From positions 1 through 12,108 of the forward strand of contig SKUI01000257.1 in NCBI GenBank assembly GCA_007122185.1: a stretch of 12,108 nucleotides of DNA. The letters run 5' to 3'. Of this stretch, positions 1-9,738 are shown piece by piece (within the stretch, counting starts at the first letter, position 1; the number at the start of each line of letters is the position of its first letter). The translations under genes and the position numbers were made by a program. The DNA is from Rhodothermia bacterium. Its GTDB lineage: Bacteria > Bacteroidota > Rhodothermia > Balneolales > Natronogracilivirgulaceae. The notes under the pieces were generated by a model. That model searched no databases, was not told where the DNA came from, and saw only the letters and a list, made by a program, of their open reading frames with translations.

Positions 1-823
1 CTCCGCGGAAGGAATAGATGCTCTGCGAGTCATCGCCCACCACGCAGATGTTCTTGTGTCCCTCAGCCAGAAGTTTGGTCGCCCGGTACTGTGCGTGGTT
101 GGTGTCCTGGTATTCATCGATCAGGATGTAGCGGAAATGCTCCTGGTATTTTCCGAGGATGTCGGGATGCTGTTCAAACAGCTCGATAGGCTTGATGAGC
201 AGGTCGTCGAAATCCATAGCGTTGTTTTTCTTGCAGCGCTCGAGGTAGCGGGGATAGATCTGCGCGGTGATATCGTCCAGCGAACTCTGCACGAACCTGT
301 CCCGGAACATATCGGGTCCAATCATCTGGTTTTTGGCATTACTGATTACAAATCGCACATTCCGAGGCTTGACCTCGCGTGGATTGATGTTCAGTTCCTG
401 CAGGATGGTTTTGATGACCCGGTCGCTGTCGACGGTGTCATAGATGGTGAAATCGCGGGTAAAACCCAGATGTTCGGCCTCGATGCGCAGGATGCGGGAG
501 AAAATGGAGTGGAAGGTTCCCATCCAGAGCCGGTTGGCCTTTTCGCCAATAAGGGCCGCAATACGTTCCTGCATTTCCCGCGCCGCCTTGTTGGTGAAAG
601 TAAGGGCGAGGATCTGATTGGGATATGCCTTTTTCTGGTAAAGCAGGTTGGCAATACGGTACGTCAAAACGCGGGTTTTGCCGCTGCCTGCCCCGGCAAT
701 GATGAGCAGTGGGCCATCGGTGTGCAGTACAGCCTCTCGCTGGCGTTCGTTTACATCTTTGGCAAACGGGGGGATGGATGGTCCTGATTCCGAATCATCA
801 TTCTTTAAAACAAATGTGGGCAT
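1..823 (-). CDS. uvrD: UvrD/PcrA-type DNA helicase, N-terminal part (3' end beyond window)
   Basis: Superfamily 1A 3'-5' DNA helicase acting in nucleotide excision repair, mismatch repair or clearing of stalled forks. The 274 visible residues hold the N-terminal motifs in order: the Q-motif stretch VNERQREAV (about 24-32), Walker A AGAGSGKT (43-50), motif Ia LTFTNKAAREM (about 74-84), motif Ib with TFHS (about 103-106), Walker B/motif II LIDEYQDTN (234-242) and motif III VVGDDSQSIYSFRG (261-274), where the window ends. DEYQD and GDDSQSIY are typical of UvrD/PcrA; Rep is a close relative and cannot be excluded without the C-terminal half. The ATG at 823 is chosen because an in-frame TGA lies about 27 bases upstream. 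No Shine-Dalgarno sequence precedes it. It lies 81 bp downstream of valS on the same strand and may be read from the same transcript. Family call is secure; UvrD versus PcrA naming is only convention. Confidence 0.95.
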   Translation of the reverse strand, partial: MPTFVLKNDDSESGPSIPPFAKDVNERQREAVLHTDGPLLIIAGAGSGKTRVLTYRIANLLYQKKAYPNQILALTFTNKAAREMQERIAALIGEKANRLWMGTFHSIFSRILRIEAEHLGFTRDFTIYDTVDSDRVIKTILQELNINPREVKPRNVRFVISNAKNQMIGPDMFRDRFVQSSLDDITAQIYPRYLERCKKNNAMDFDDLLIKPIELFEQHPDILGKYQEHFRYILIDEYQDTNHAQYRATKLLAEGHKNICVVGDDSQSIYSFRG

Positions 824-852
824 AACGTACTGGGAAATAACAGCCTTATTTC

Positions 853-873
853 AGAAGCACATGCTTCTTTTTT
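853..873 (+). terminator. Hairpin with T-run, terminator-like on the plus strand
   Basis: AGAAGC and GCTTCT pair around the loop ACAT (853-868; a seventh A-T pair could form by shrinking the loop), and six T bases run from 868 to 873. This is the shape of an intrinsic terminator read left to right. Both flanking genes (uvrD, valS) are on the minus strand, and on that strand the A-run comes before the hairpin, so it would not terminate the valS transcript. It may stop antisense transcription toward valS, or act as a hairpin in the leader about 30 bases before the uvrD start. The stem is short and only moderately GC-rich. Confidence 0.45.
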
Positions 874-904
874 GATTCACGGGGATCGGTACCTGTCGAC
901 ACGG

Positions 905-3601
905 CTATCCTTCGAGATCGGCAAGTATGGTTTTCATTTTTTCCAGGTTCACTTGCGCATCAGATTGCTTGTTGCGCTCATTCTGCACAACCTGGTCTGG
1001 CGCATTATCCAGGAACTTTCTGTTGGACAGTTTTTTATCGACGGCCGTGAGGAAAGATTCCAGACGCGATATCTCCTTTCGGACCCTCACTTTTTCTTTC
1101 TGAAAGTCGATAAGACCGGAGAGGGGGACAAAGAGCTGATGGCCGTTGACCACATCCGAAGCACTGGCTTTGGGTCGTTCCGCGTCCATATCCACTGTAA
1201 ACGTGTTCATTCTGAGCATTTTGTCAAATACCGTCCGGTGCGTCAAGAGCGTATCCCGCATTTTTTCAGATGCCGGTTTGATGATGATATCCACATCCAG
1301 CTGGTCTGGCACCCGCATTTCCGAGCGGATGTTGCGGACCGAGGAGATCAGCTGTTGGATGGTACTGAAACGCCTGACGGAATCCTCGGAGGACAGTTCC
1401 GCGTTGTGTTCCGGCCATCGGCTTACAATAAGGGCATCTGACGGCTCTCTTTTCCGGAGCCGCTGCCAAATCTCCTCGGTGATGAAGGGCATGAAAGGAT
1501 GCAGTAGGGCAAGCAGCGTCTCAAAATGGATGACCGCTCTCCCGGCAACATCGCTATCCATGGAAGTTCCGTACTCGGGTTTGATCATTTCGAGATACCA
1601 GTCGCAGAAATCATCCCAAACCAGGGAGTAGATCTTGAGCAGGGCTTCATTGAGGCGGTACCGGGACAGGTCGTCGTTAACGGCTTCAATAGTCTGCTGG
1701 ATGCGGCTCATCATCCATTGGTCATGCAGGGGCAGGGCCGCCGTTTCGTCTTTGTCCCATGGCCACGATTTGGCATAATCTGCTTTTGAATCAAGATGCA
1801 TGTTCAGGAACCGGTACGCGTTCCAGAGTTTGTTCGCGAAGTTGCGGCCCATTTCAAACTTGGTGGGATCCAGTTTGATATCCTGTCCCTGTGCACAAAG
1901 AATGATGAGGCAGTAGCGGACGGCATCAGCTCCATACTGGTCGATCATCTCAAGCGGATCGATCCCGTTGTTCAGGCTTTTGCTCATTTTACGCCCCAGC
2001 TTGTCCTTGACGATCCCTGTCATGAATACGTCACGGAAGGGAGCCTTGCCGGTCAAATGTATGCCGCCCATGAGCATACGGCTGACCCAGAAAAACAGGA
2101 TATCGTATCCGGACACCAATACGGAAGTAGGATAGAAATAGTCAAAATCCCGTGTCTTGTCCGGCCATCCCAGTGTGGAGAAAGGCCAGAGCCAGGAAGA
2201 GAACCAGGTGTCGAGTACATCCGGATCCTGTACCATGCCATCCTGCGGTTTGTCTATGCTGACAATATAGTTGCGGCTGGTATCTATGGAGCCGTCATCT
2301 TTGGTATGGTACCAGACCGGAATCCGGTGTCCCCACCAAAGCTGGCGGGAAATAACCCAGTCACGGATGTTTTCCATCCAACGGAAAAATTCGTTTTCCC
2401 AACGCCCGGGATAGAAGGTGAATTCACCGTTCCGGCTGGCCAGCATGGCTTTCTCGGCCAGGGGTTTCATTTTGACGAACCACTGGTCCGAAAGCAGCGG
2501 TTCGATAATGGCTTTGCTGCGGCTGGATATGCCGATCTGGTTTACATAGTCTTCAACCTTGACAAGAAGCCCTTCGGATTCCAGATCCTTGACGATGGCT
2601 TTCCGGGCATCGAAACGGTCCATGCCGTTGTATCTGCCTGAGGCCTCATTGAGGGTTCCGTCCTTGTTGATGATATTCAGTGTGGGCAGCGAATGGCGAC
2701 GGCCAATCTCGAAGTCATTCTCATCATGTGCCGGTGTGACCTTGAGCGCGCCGCTGCCATAATCCATTTTTACATAGTCATCGGCGATTATGGGCACTTT
2801 TCGCCCGGTGGTCGGGATCCAGGCATGTCCGCCAACAAGCTTTTTGTAGCGATCGTCATCGGGGTGTACGCTCACAGCCGTGTCGGCGGGAATGGTCTCT
2901 GGACGGGTTGTGGCTATGGTGATGCGTGTGAGTCCGGACGCGGCAGCTGTCTCCTCATCCAGTAGATAAGAAACGTGCCACATATATCCTTTGCGCTCAA
3001 CGTGTTCAACCTCCTCATCTGATATTGCCGTCATGTCGACCGGACACCAGTTGACCAGGTAATACCCTTTGTAGATCAATCCCTCGTCATGCAGGCGGAT
3101 GAAGGTTTCCTGTACGGAGCGGGAGAGTCCCTCGTCCATGGTGAACCGTTCCCTGCTCCAGTCGCAGCTTACGCCCAGCTTGCTGTACTGTCGTGTGATG
3201 ATCTCGCCATACTTCTCTTTCCAGTCCCACACTTTTTGTATAAATGCCTCGCGGCCGATGTCATGCCGGTTTTTCTTTTCCTTCTGCTTGAGTTCCCTTT
3301 CCACAACATTCTGGGTGGCGATTCCGGCGTGATCGGTGCCAGGGAGCCACAGTGCTTCATATCCCTGCATGCGTTTGAGCCGTGTCAGGGCGTCCTGAAC
3401 AGCCCCCTGCAAGGCGTGTCCCATGTGCAGTGCCCCCGTGACATTTGGAGGGGGCATCATGATGGTGAACGGCTCTTTTCCGGAATCGGTACGGGCTTCA
3501 AACATGCCATGATTCATCCAGTAGTCATACCACTGGTCCTCGATGGCTTTCGGATCGTATTGCTTGGGGATTTCTTTTTCTTTCAGGTTTCCGCTGGACA
3601 T
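905..3601 (-). CDS. valS: Valyl-tRNA synthetase
   Basis: Cytoplasmic class I aminoacyl-tRNA synthetase that charges tRNA-Val with valine and hydrolyses mischarged Thr-tRNA-Val. The 898 residues match the usual bacterial ValRS length. The HIGH motif appears as HMGH (59-62) inside PPPNVTGALHMGHAL, which is typical of ValRS. The CP1 editing domain is marked by TTRPET (231-236) and KVTPAHDENDFEIG (287-300), and KMSKS is at 538-542. An anticodon-binding domain follows, and the last roughly 70 residues (about 828-898) are the charged coiled-coil arm that distinguishes ValRS from IleRS and LeuRS. The ATG at 3601 is preceded by an AT-rich leader without Shine-Dalgarno. It stands 169 bp downstream of rsmB and 81 bp upstream of uvrD, all on one strand. 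I see no damage to any catalytic motif. Confidence 0.99.
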   Translation of the reverse strand: MSSGNLKEKEIPKQYDPKAIEDQWYDYWMNHGMFEARTDSGKEPFTIMMPPPNVTGALHMGHALQGAVQDALTRLKRMQGYEALWLPGTDHAGIATQNVVERELKQKEKKNRHDIGREAFIQKVWDWKEKYGEIITRQYSKLGVSCDWSRERFTMDEGLSRSVQETFIRLHDEGLIYKGYYLVNWCPVDMTAISDEEVEHVERKGYMWHVSYLLDEETAAASGLTRITIATTRPETIPADTAVSVHPDDDRYKKLVGGHAWIPTTGRKVPIIADDYVKMDYGSGALKVTPAHDENDFEIGRRHSLPTLNIINKDGTLNEASGRYNGMDRFDARKAIVKDLESEGLLVKVEDYVNQIGISSRSKAIIEPLLSDQWFVKMKPLAEKAMLASRNGEFTFYPGRWENEFFRWMENIRDWVISRQLWWGHRIPVWYHTKDDGSIDTSRNYIVSIDKPQDGMVQDPDVLDTWFSSWLWPFSTLGWPDKTRDFDYFYPTSVLVSGYDILFFWVSRMLMGGIHLTGKAPFRDVFMTGIVKDKLGRKMSKSLNNGIDPLEMIDQYGADAVRYCLIILCAQGQDIKLDPTKFEMGRNFANKLWNAYRFLNMHLDSKADYAKSWPWDKDETAALPLHDQWMMSRIQQTIEAVNDDLSRYRLNEALLKIYSLVWDDFCDWYLEMIKPEYGTSMDSDVAGRAVIHFETLLALLHPFMPFITEEIWQRLRKREPSDALIVSRWPEHNAELSSEDSVRRFSTIQQLISSVRNIRSEMRVPDQLDVDIIIKPASEKMRDTLLTHRTVFDKMLRMNTFTVDMDAERPKASASDVVNGHQLFVPLSGLIDFQKEKVRVRKEISRLESFLTAVDKKLSNRKFLDNAPDQVVQNERNKQSDAQVNLEKMKTILADLEG

Positions 3602-3650
3602 ATGCTGTTAATTGCGCTGAGGCTGGATTGATTTTACGGTCGTTCTTTGA

Positions 3651-3692
3651 TACTGATAATCGGTTATTTGGTACTTATAATCGGTTAATCGG
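3651..3692. repeat. 21-bp-period imperfect tandem repeat in the rsmB-valS gap
   Basis: TACTGATAATCGGTTAT (3651-3667) recurs as TACTTATAATCGGTTAA (3672-3688), 15 of 17 bases identical at a period of 21. The core TAATCGG appears a third time at 3686-3692. On the minus strand this reads as repeated CCGATTA units in the leader region of valS. It lies between two genes and is not part of any credible coding sequence. Its function is unknown; it could be a short dispersed intergenic repeat or a local slippage duplication. Confidence 0.6.
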
Positions 3693-3695
3693 GTT

Positions 3696-3719
3696 GAATA
3701 TGATATGGAATATGGCATG
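3696..3719. repeat. 12-bp imperfect tandem repeat next to the 21-bp repeat
   Basis: GAATATGATATG (3696-3707) is followed directly by GAATATGGCATG (3708-3719), 10 of 12 bases identical. It starts three bases after the preceding repeat ends. Two adjacent, unrelated tandem duplications in a 169-bp gap suggest a stretch under little constraint or a composite repeat element. Confidence 0.5.
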
Positions 3720-3738
3720 GAAATTGGGAGCACCCGTC

Positions 3739-3765
3739 CCGGCAGACAGGTATGCCGCCGGTTTT
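3739..3765. other. GC-rich hairpin just downstream of rsmB
   Basis: CCGGC (3739-3743) can pair with GCCGG (3757-3761); an alternative stem is CGGCA (3740-3744) with TGCCG (3753-3757). On the plus strand the first stem is followed by TTTT (3762-3765). On the minus strand, the direction of rsmB, it lies 10 bases past the stop codon but has no T-run, so it would be an incomplete terminator for rsmB. It could still cause pausing or protect the rsmB mRNA end. Confidence 0.3.
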
Positions 3766-3770
3766 CCCTG

Positions 3771-5090
3771 CTACACCTTTCTTTTGAGAAGCACTCCGAA
3801 GTGACCATCGCATTTGTGGACGTGGGGCAGGGTCTGATAGGATTTGCCATCATCGGCCAGCACTTCTTCCGGGAGGTAGTCTTCCAGGTTTTCCAGCTCG
3901 AAATTATCATATTCTTTCAGGAATGCCTGGATGCGCTCCATGTTCTCTTCCGGCTCTATGGAGCATGTCGAGTAGACAAGGCGACCGCCTCTTTTAACCA
4001 TATTTGCAGCTGCATCAATAAGTTCATCCTGTTGACGTGTGAACTCTTCCAGGTCTGCTTCCGTGCGGCGCCAGCGCAGGTCCGCCCGCTTGGCAAGTAC
4101 GCCGGTCCCGGAGCAAGGTGCGTCAAGAAGTACGGCATCCACCAGTTTGAAGCGCTCGCTGATTATATCGGCACGTTGCACTTTGACAATTTCGGCGCCA
4201 TAATTGGTGACATTTTCAGCGATCAGTGCGATTCTTTCGGAAGAGATATCAACAGCCGTAATATTGCCCTGATTTTGCATCAGGTCACAGAGCATAATGG
4301 TTTTGGTCCCGGGTGCGGCGCAGAGATCGTAAACGTCTTCGCCGGGTTGCGGATCAAGAATGGTGGGTGCGAATCCGGCGGCGATATCTTGAACCTGGGC
4401 AAACCCCTTTTGAAGCCATCCTTTTGCGCGAACTTTCTGGAGGCTGCCTACTTTGTAATAACCGGGAAGCCAGTCACTTTCCTCGAAATCAATATCTGCT
4501 TTGCTGAGCCTGAGCTGAAAATTCCGGTCATTGGTTTTGATTCCATTGACACGAAGGTAATAGGAGGGGGTTTGGTTGTTGTGTTGCATGAGCCGGAACG
4601 CCTCGCGTTCGCCGAAACGTTCGATCCAGCGTTTAACAAGCCATTCAGGGTGTGAAAAGGTAGTGGCGACAAGCTTGGTGCGGTCTTCAAAATCGGGGCG
4701 GGGGAGGTTGGGCATATCACGCTGGACCCGACGAAGGATGGCGTTCATAAGGTCACCGCTGCGTGAGCCCCCCAGTGTCTTGGCAAGTTCCACGGCTTCA
4801 TTTACAGCGGCATAATCCGGCGTACCGTCCATGAATAGCAGGTCATAAAGACCAATGCGCAGGATATTTTTGAACTGGGGATTCATTTCACTGACCGCGA
4901 CAGCACTGTAGCGGGATATGAGAAAATCCAGATAGCTTCTGCGTCGCAGAATTCCCTGAACGTATTCGTTTGCCTGCTGGCGGTCCTGTCCCTCCAGTTT
5001 ATTCAGTATTCTGGAGTCCGTTTTATGGAACTCCTCAAAATGATTAAGTGCTTCAACACTTGCCTGACGAGCTGTAACAGTCTGTTCCAA
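3771..5090 (-). CDS. rsmB: 16S rRNA (cytosine-C5)-methyltransferase RsmB (NusB domain + SAM methyltransferase)
   Basis: SAM-dependent enzyme of the Sun/Fmu family that makes m5C967 in 16S rRNA. With a TTG start at 5090 the protein has 439 residues, close to the 429 of E. coli RsmB. Residues about 5-130 form the NusB-like RNA-binding domain (ARQASVEALNHFEE; later VNEAVELAK). The methyltransferase domain carries the SAM loop CAAPGTKT (257-264), DAPCSGTG (323-330, Cys326) and YSTCSIEPEEN (373-383, catalytic nucleophile Cys376 by family knowledge). The frame stays open upstream to an ATG at 5468, but that would run antisense into atpD and add about 125 residues unlike the family. No ATG exists between there and the NusB domain. 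TTG is therefore preferred, placing the start just before the conserved region; the exact start is inferred. Divergent from atpD, upstream of valS. Confidence 0.95.
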   Translation of the reverse strand: MEQTVTARQASVEALNHFEEFHKTDSRILNKLEGQDRQQANEYVQGILRRRSYLDFLISRYSAVAVSEMNPQFKNILRIGLYDLLFMDGTPDYAAVNEAVELAKTLGGSRSGDLMNAILRRVQRDMPNLPRPDFEDRTKLVATTFSHPEWLVKRWIERFGEREAFRLMQHNNQTPSYYLRVNGIKTNDRNFQLRLSKADIDFEESDWLPGYYKVGSLQKVRAKGWLQKGFAQVQDIAAGFAPTILDPQPGEDVYDLCAAPGTKTIMLCDLMQNQGNITAVDISSERIALIAENVTNYGAEIVKVQRADIISERFKLVDAVLLDAPCSGTGVLAKRADLRWRRTEADLEEFTRQQDELIDAAANMVKRGGRLVYSTCSIEPEENMERIQAFLKEYDNFELENLEDYLPEEVLADDGKSYQTLPHVHKCDGHFGVLLKRKV

Positions 5091-5154
5091 AGCTTCTTTT
5101 TGCTTGTTTTGGTTGGTATTCAGATTCCAGAAAAAGTACGGATTTTTTTCGTAA

Positions 5155-6873
<1,719 letters not shown>

Positions 6874-6917
6874 TCCCCGCATCGTGCTGCACCGAACTCA
6901 TCTGTAACGTCTTATCT

Positions 6918-7313
6918 ATGAAAGCTCACATTTTAACACCGAGGGGTCCCGTTTTTGAAGGGGATGTCGAGGGTATCCGGTTGCCGGGTGTCGAGGGTGG
7001 ATTTGAAGTGCTCAGAGATCACTCGCCTCTGGTTTCCATTCTCGATATTGGCAAGCTGGTTGTTCGTGTTTCTGACAAGCCCGAGCAGAGCTATGCTATC
7101 AGCGGCGGGTTTACCGAAATAAAGGACAACAATGTGATAGTAATGGCTGAGGAGGCTATCCCTTCCGATCAGATTGACACCGGGACGGAACGTGCAAGAA
7201 AGTCGGAGCTGGAGACGGAACTCAAGAAGCACAAAATATTTACAGATGAGCACAAGCGGACGCATCGGGAGCTTCGTATCGTCAAGAACCGTTTGAAAGT
7301 AGCAGGGCTATGA
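6918..7313 (+). CDS. atpC: F1Fo ATP synthase subunit epsilon
   Basis: Epsilon subunit of the F1 central stalk, coupling rotation and limiting ATP hydrolysis. At 131 residues it is of normal size. The N-terminal beta-sandwich shows the family pattern MKAHILTPRGPVFEGDV, then PGVEGGFEVLRDHSPLVSIL (about 29-48), and ISGGFTEIKDNNVIVMAEEA. The C-terminal third (about 85-131) is charged and helical, so the regulatory helices appear present. The ATG at 6918 begins the conserved start; an earlier in-frame ATG at 6870 overlaps the atpD stop and would add 16 residues unlike the family. No Shine-Dalgarno sequence is seen. It lies 44 bp after atpD and is presumably cotranscribed. The stop faces mrcA tail to tail with 43 bp between and no clear terminator. 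Confidence 0.97.
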   Translation: MKAHILTPRGPVFEGDVEGIRLPGVEGGFEVLRDHSPLVSILDIGKLVVRVSDKPEQSYAISGGFTEIKDNNVIVMAEEAIPSDQIDTGTERARKSELETELKKHKIFTDEHKRTHRELRIVKNRLKVAGL

Positions 7314-7356
7314 TTTTCATTTGAGTGCCATTTGGCTGATACACAATAATGTCATA

Positions 7357-9735
7357 TCACCAGCTGATGCGGCTCGGGCGTATGGGTTCAGTTTCGCGTT
7401 GTTCCGGCGGCTGTTCCATCACAAATCCCTGTGGCTGTTCAAATGCGTCTCTGCTCCAGGGGACATTTGGATCGTTGGTACAGCTCTGAATAAACTGACC
7501 GACAATAGGCAATGCCGTACGAGCACCCTGACCGACCTGAGTTCCCTGCGGGAAAATGATGCGCCGGTCCTCCCCGCCAACCCATGCACCGGCCACCAGG
7601 TGCGGCATCATCGCCACAAACCAGTTGTCGGCACTGTTCTGGGTGGTTCCGGTTTTTCCGGCGATATCCTGGCTGATGTTAAACATCCAGTTCATCCGGT
7701 TGCCGGTACCGACCCAGCCCTGTCCGCCCCGGATGACTCCACGCAACATGTCAATCATCATGTAAGCGATCTCCGGACTGATTACTTCCTGCTGGTTATC
7801 GGAGCGGAATTCCTGGAGCACGTTTCCTTCAGCATCCTCAATGCGCGTTACGGCATAGGGTTCAATATGAACACCCATATTGGCAAACGTGGTGTAGGCA
7901 CTGGTCAGCTCAAGCAGGCTGGAGTGGGCGGTTCCAAGGGCAATGGCCGGATTGGTGGCAATTGGTGTCCGATTCATACCCATCCGGCGGGCAAAATCAG
8001 CGATTTTCTGTCCGGCAGGGGTCAGGTCTTCCAAACGGTTGGTGCCGGGTGCGCCGGCAAGTTCGGGCAGCAGGCGGACGGTTACATTGTTAAGGCTCCT
8101 TCCAATGGCTTCCCTAAGTGTAATCATTTCGGGACCGCTGGGTATGACCGGATCCCTTGGCGACCACCGATCCCCGCTGACATCAAAAAAGTTGACCGGG
8201 TATTTTGAGAATGTATGATAGGGCCGGTATCCGTTGTCAATAGCAACTGCGTAAACAAAAGGTTTGAAGGTAGACCCGGTCTGCCGGCGCAGTTGGTGAA
8301 CATTGTCACGCTGAATGGAGCTGTAGTCCGATCCACCGACCCATGCCAGAATGTTTCCATTGGAGGGGTCTATGGCAACAAAACCTGCTTCAAGTCGTGC
8401 ACGGGCACGTTTTACGGAGTCCACAAAGGCTTCGTCCATCTTCAGCAAGTCCAGGATCTCTGCGCGTGATCCACGGCCTTCCTGCCGATAGGCATCAAAT
8501 CTGTCGGTTTCCTCCAGGAAGCTGTCCAGGAAACCGGGATATTGCGTCCATAGTTTATCCATGTACTGATTGCTTTCAGGGGAGGTCCATTCCTGTTCAA
8601 AACTGCGCTGGTGTCTTTCAAGCTGTGCTTTAAGTGCTTCTTCGGCATAGCGCTGCATTCGGGAGTCAATAGTCGTATGGATGACAAGCCCGTCGCGGTA
8701 CAGGTCATATCCGTTTTCCTTGGCCCAATCCTGGATCTGCTGACGTACATACTGCCCGAAATAGCGGCTTTCCCGTCCGGCACGGAAGGGAGGATTGTAA
8801 TCCAGTTCAAGAGGAGTGGCGCGGTATTGTGCAAATTCATCCGGTGTGATGAAGCCGTGGCGCAGCATCTGCGACATTACTACATTTCGTCGTTGTGTCG
8901 AGCGTTCGGCCCGGGTGCGGGGGTTCAGGGCGGATACGGCCTGAAGGCTCCCGATAAGCGTAGCCGCCTCGGGCACCGTGAGATCGCTGGCCGGCTTGTT
9001 GAAATGGGTATGGGCTGCCGTCTCTATCCCGAAAGCGCTGTTACTGAATTCCACGGTGTTCAGGTACATCTCAATGATCTCCTGTTTCGTGTAATTCTGT
9101 TCGATCTGGATTGCCGTTATGATTTCACGGAGTTTGCGGGTTACGCTGACCTCGCGACCGATGGACCGGTACAGGTTTCTTGCAAGCTGTTGCGAAATAG
9201 TTGAACCGCCCTGCGGGTTTCCGCGCATCAGATGATAGGGGATGGCCAGCGTTCGATACATGTCAATTCCCCAGTGTGTGTAAAAACGATGATCTTCGGT
9301 CGCTATTAGTGCGTCGATGACATTGGTGGAAATGTCCTGGTAGCGGATATAGGTACGGTTTTCCGTGAAATACTTGTCCAGTACATGGCCGTCACGGCTA
9401 ACGACAAAACTGGCGATATCGGTTTGGGGATTCTCCAGTTCTTCAATCGATGGAAGTCCCTGTGCCAGATAAAAAAAGGAAAACAGGCCAATGATGAAAC
9501 CTGCTATGATCACTCCACCGAAAACACCGAATATATGACGCCATCCGATACCGGTATGTGAGCCACGGGATGAGTACATGCTCCGGTTCCGTTTCGGTGA
9601 CTTCTTTCCGCTTATTTCAGAGTCTTCCCGCGAACTCGTGGCAGAGTCTTTTCTTTTACGGGCAATTTCCCGCCGGTATTCGGGATCGTTCAGATAGCGA
9701 TCCATGTCCATATTTTCAAAATCCTTTCTTGTCAT
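7357..9735 (-). CDS. mrcA: Class A penicillin-binding protein (bifunctional transglycosylase/transpeptidase, PBP1A type)
   Basis: Inner-membrane enzyme that polymerises lipid II into glycan strands and cross-links them in the periplasm. The 792 residues begin with a basic cytoplasmic tail (1-66), then one membrane segment (about 68-90, VFGGVIIAGFIIGLFSFFYL). The GT51 domain has TEDHRFYTHWGID (146-158, catalytic Glu147) and GGSTISQQLARN (176-187). The transpeptidase domain has SxxK as STFK (nucleophile Ser488, Lys491), SxN as SLN (547-549) and KTG (694-696). All catalytic residues are present. The C-terminal tail is short, charged and proline-rich. The ATG at 9735 sits 3 bp after the lpxH stop, so translational coupling is likely; a second in-frame ATG eight codons on is an alternative start. 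PBP1A, 1B and 1C are not easily told apart by eye, so the symbol is approximate. Confidence 0.95.
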   Translation of the reverse strand: MTRKDFENMDMDRYLNDPEYRREIARKRKDSATSSREDSEISGKKSPKRNRSMYSSRGSHTGIGWRHIFGVFGGVIIAGFIIGLFSFFYLAQGLPSIEELENPQTDIASFVVSRDGHVLDKYFTENRTYIRYQDISTNVIDALIATEDHRFYTHWGIDMYRTLAIPYHLMRGNPQGGSTISQQLARNLYRSIGREVSVTRKLREIITAIQIEQNYTKQEIIEMYLNTVEFSNSAFGIETAAHTHFNKPASDLTVPEAATLIGSLQAVSALNPRTRAERSTQRRNVVMSQMLRHGFITPDEFAQYRATPLELDYNPPFRAGRESRYFGQYVRQQIQDWAKENGYDLYRDGLVIHTTIDSRMQRYAEEALKAQLERHQRSFEQEWTSPESNQYMDKLWTQYPGFLDSFLEETDRFDAYRQEGRGSRAEILDLLKMDEAFVDSVKRARARLEAGFVAIDPSNGNILAWVGGSDYSSIQRDNVHQLRRQTGSTFKPFVYAVAIDNGYRPYHTFSKYPVNFFDVSGDRWSPRDPVIPSGPEMITLREAIGRSLNNVTVRLLPELAGAPGTNRLEDLTPAGQKIADFARRMGMNRTPIATNPAIALGTAHSSLLELTSAYTTFANMGVHIEPYAVTRIEDAEGNVLQEFRSDNQQEVISPEIAYMMIDMLRGVIRGGQGWVGTGNRMNWMFNISQDIAGKTGTTQNSADNWFVAMMPHLVAGAWVGGEDRRIIFPQGTQVGQGARTALPIVGQFIQSCTNDPNVPWSRDAFEQPQGFVMEQPPEQRETEPIRPSRISW

Positions 9736-9738
9736 TGC

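Noticed and set aside
56..787. Long plus-strand open frame of 243 codons opposite uvrD.
   Set aside because: It is the antisense shadow of a clear UvrD/PcrA helicase and resembles no protein family.
1796..2641. Plus-strand open frame of 281 codons opposite valS.
   Set aside because: It lies wholly antisense to the well-conserved ValRS coding sequence and shows no domain of its own.
3705..4655. Plus-strand open frame of 316 codons opposite rsmB.
   Set aside because: It is antisense to the conserved methyltransferase domain and starts inside the repeat region; no motif supports it.
5131..5138. TACTTTTT on the minus strand as a possible rsmB -7 promoter box.
   Set aside because: It misses the final G of TAnnTTTG and has no -33 box at proper spacing.
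7314..7356. Possible bidirectional terminator between the convergent atpC and mrcA genes.
   Set aside because: Only a four-pair stem (GCCA/TGGC) with no T-run can be drawn, which is too weak to call.
7321..8208. Plus-strand open frame of about 295 codons opposite mrcA.
   Set aside because: It mirrors the transpeptidase domain of a conserved class A PBP, starts without a recognisable signal and has no family motif.
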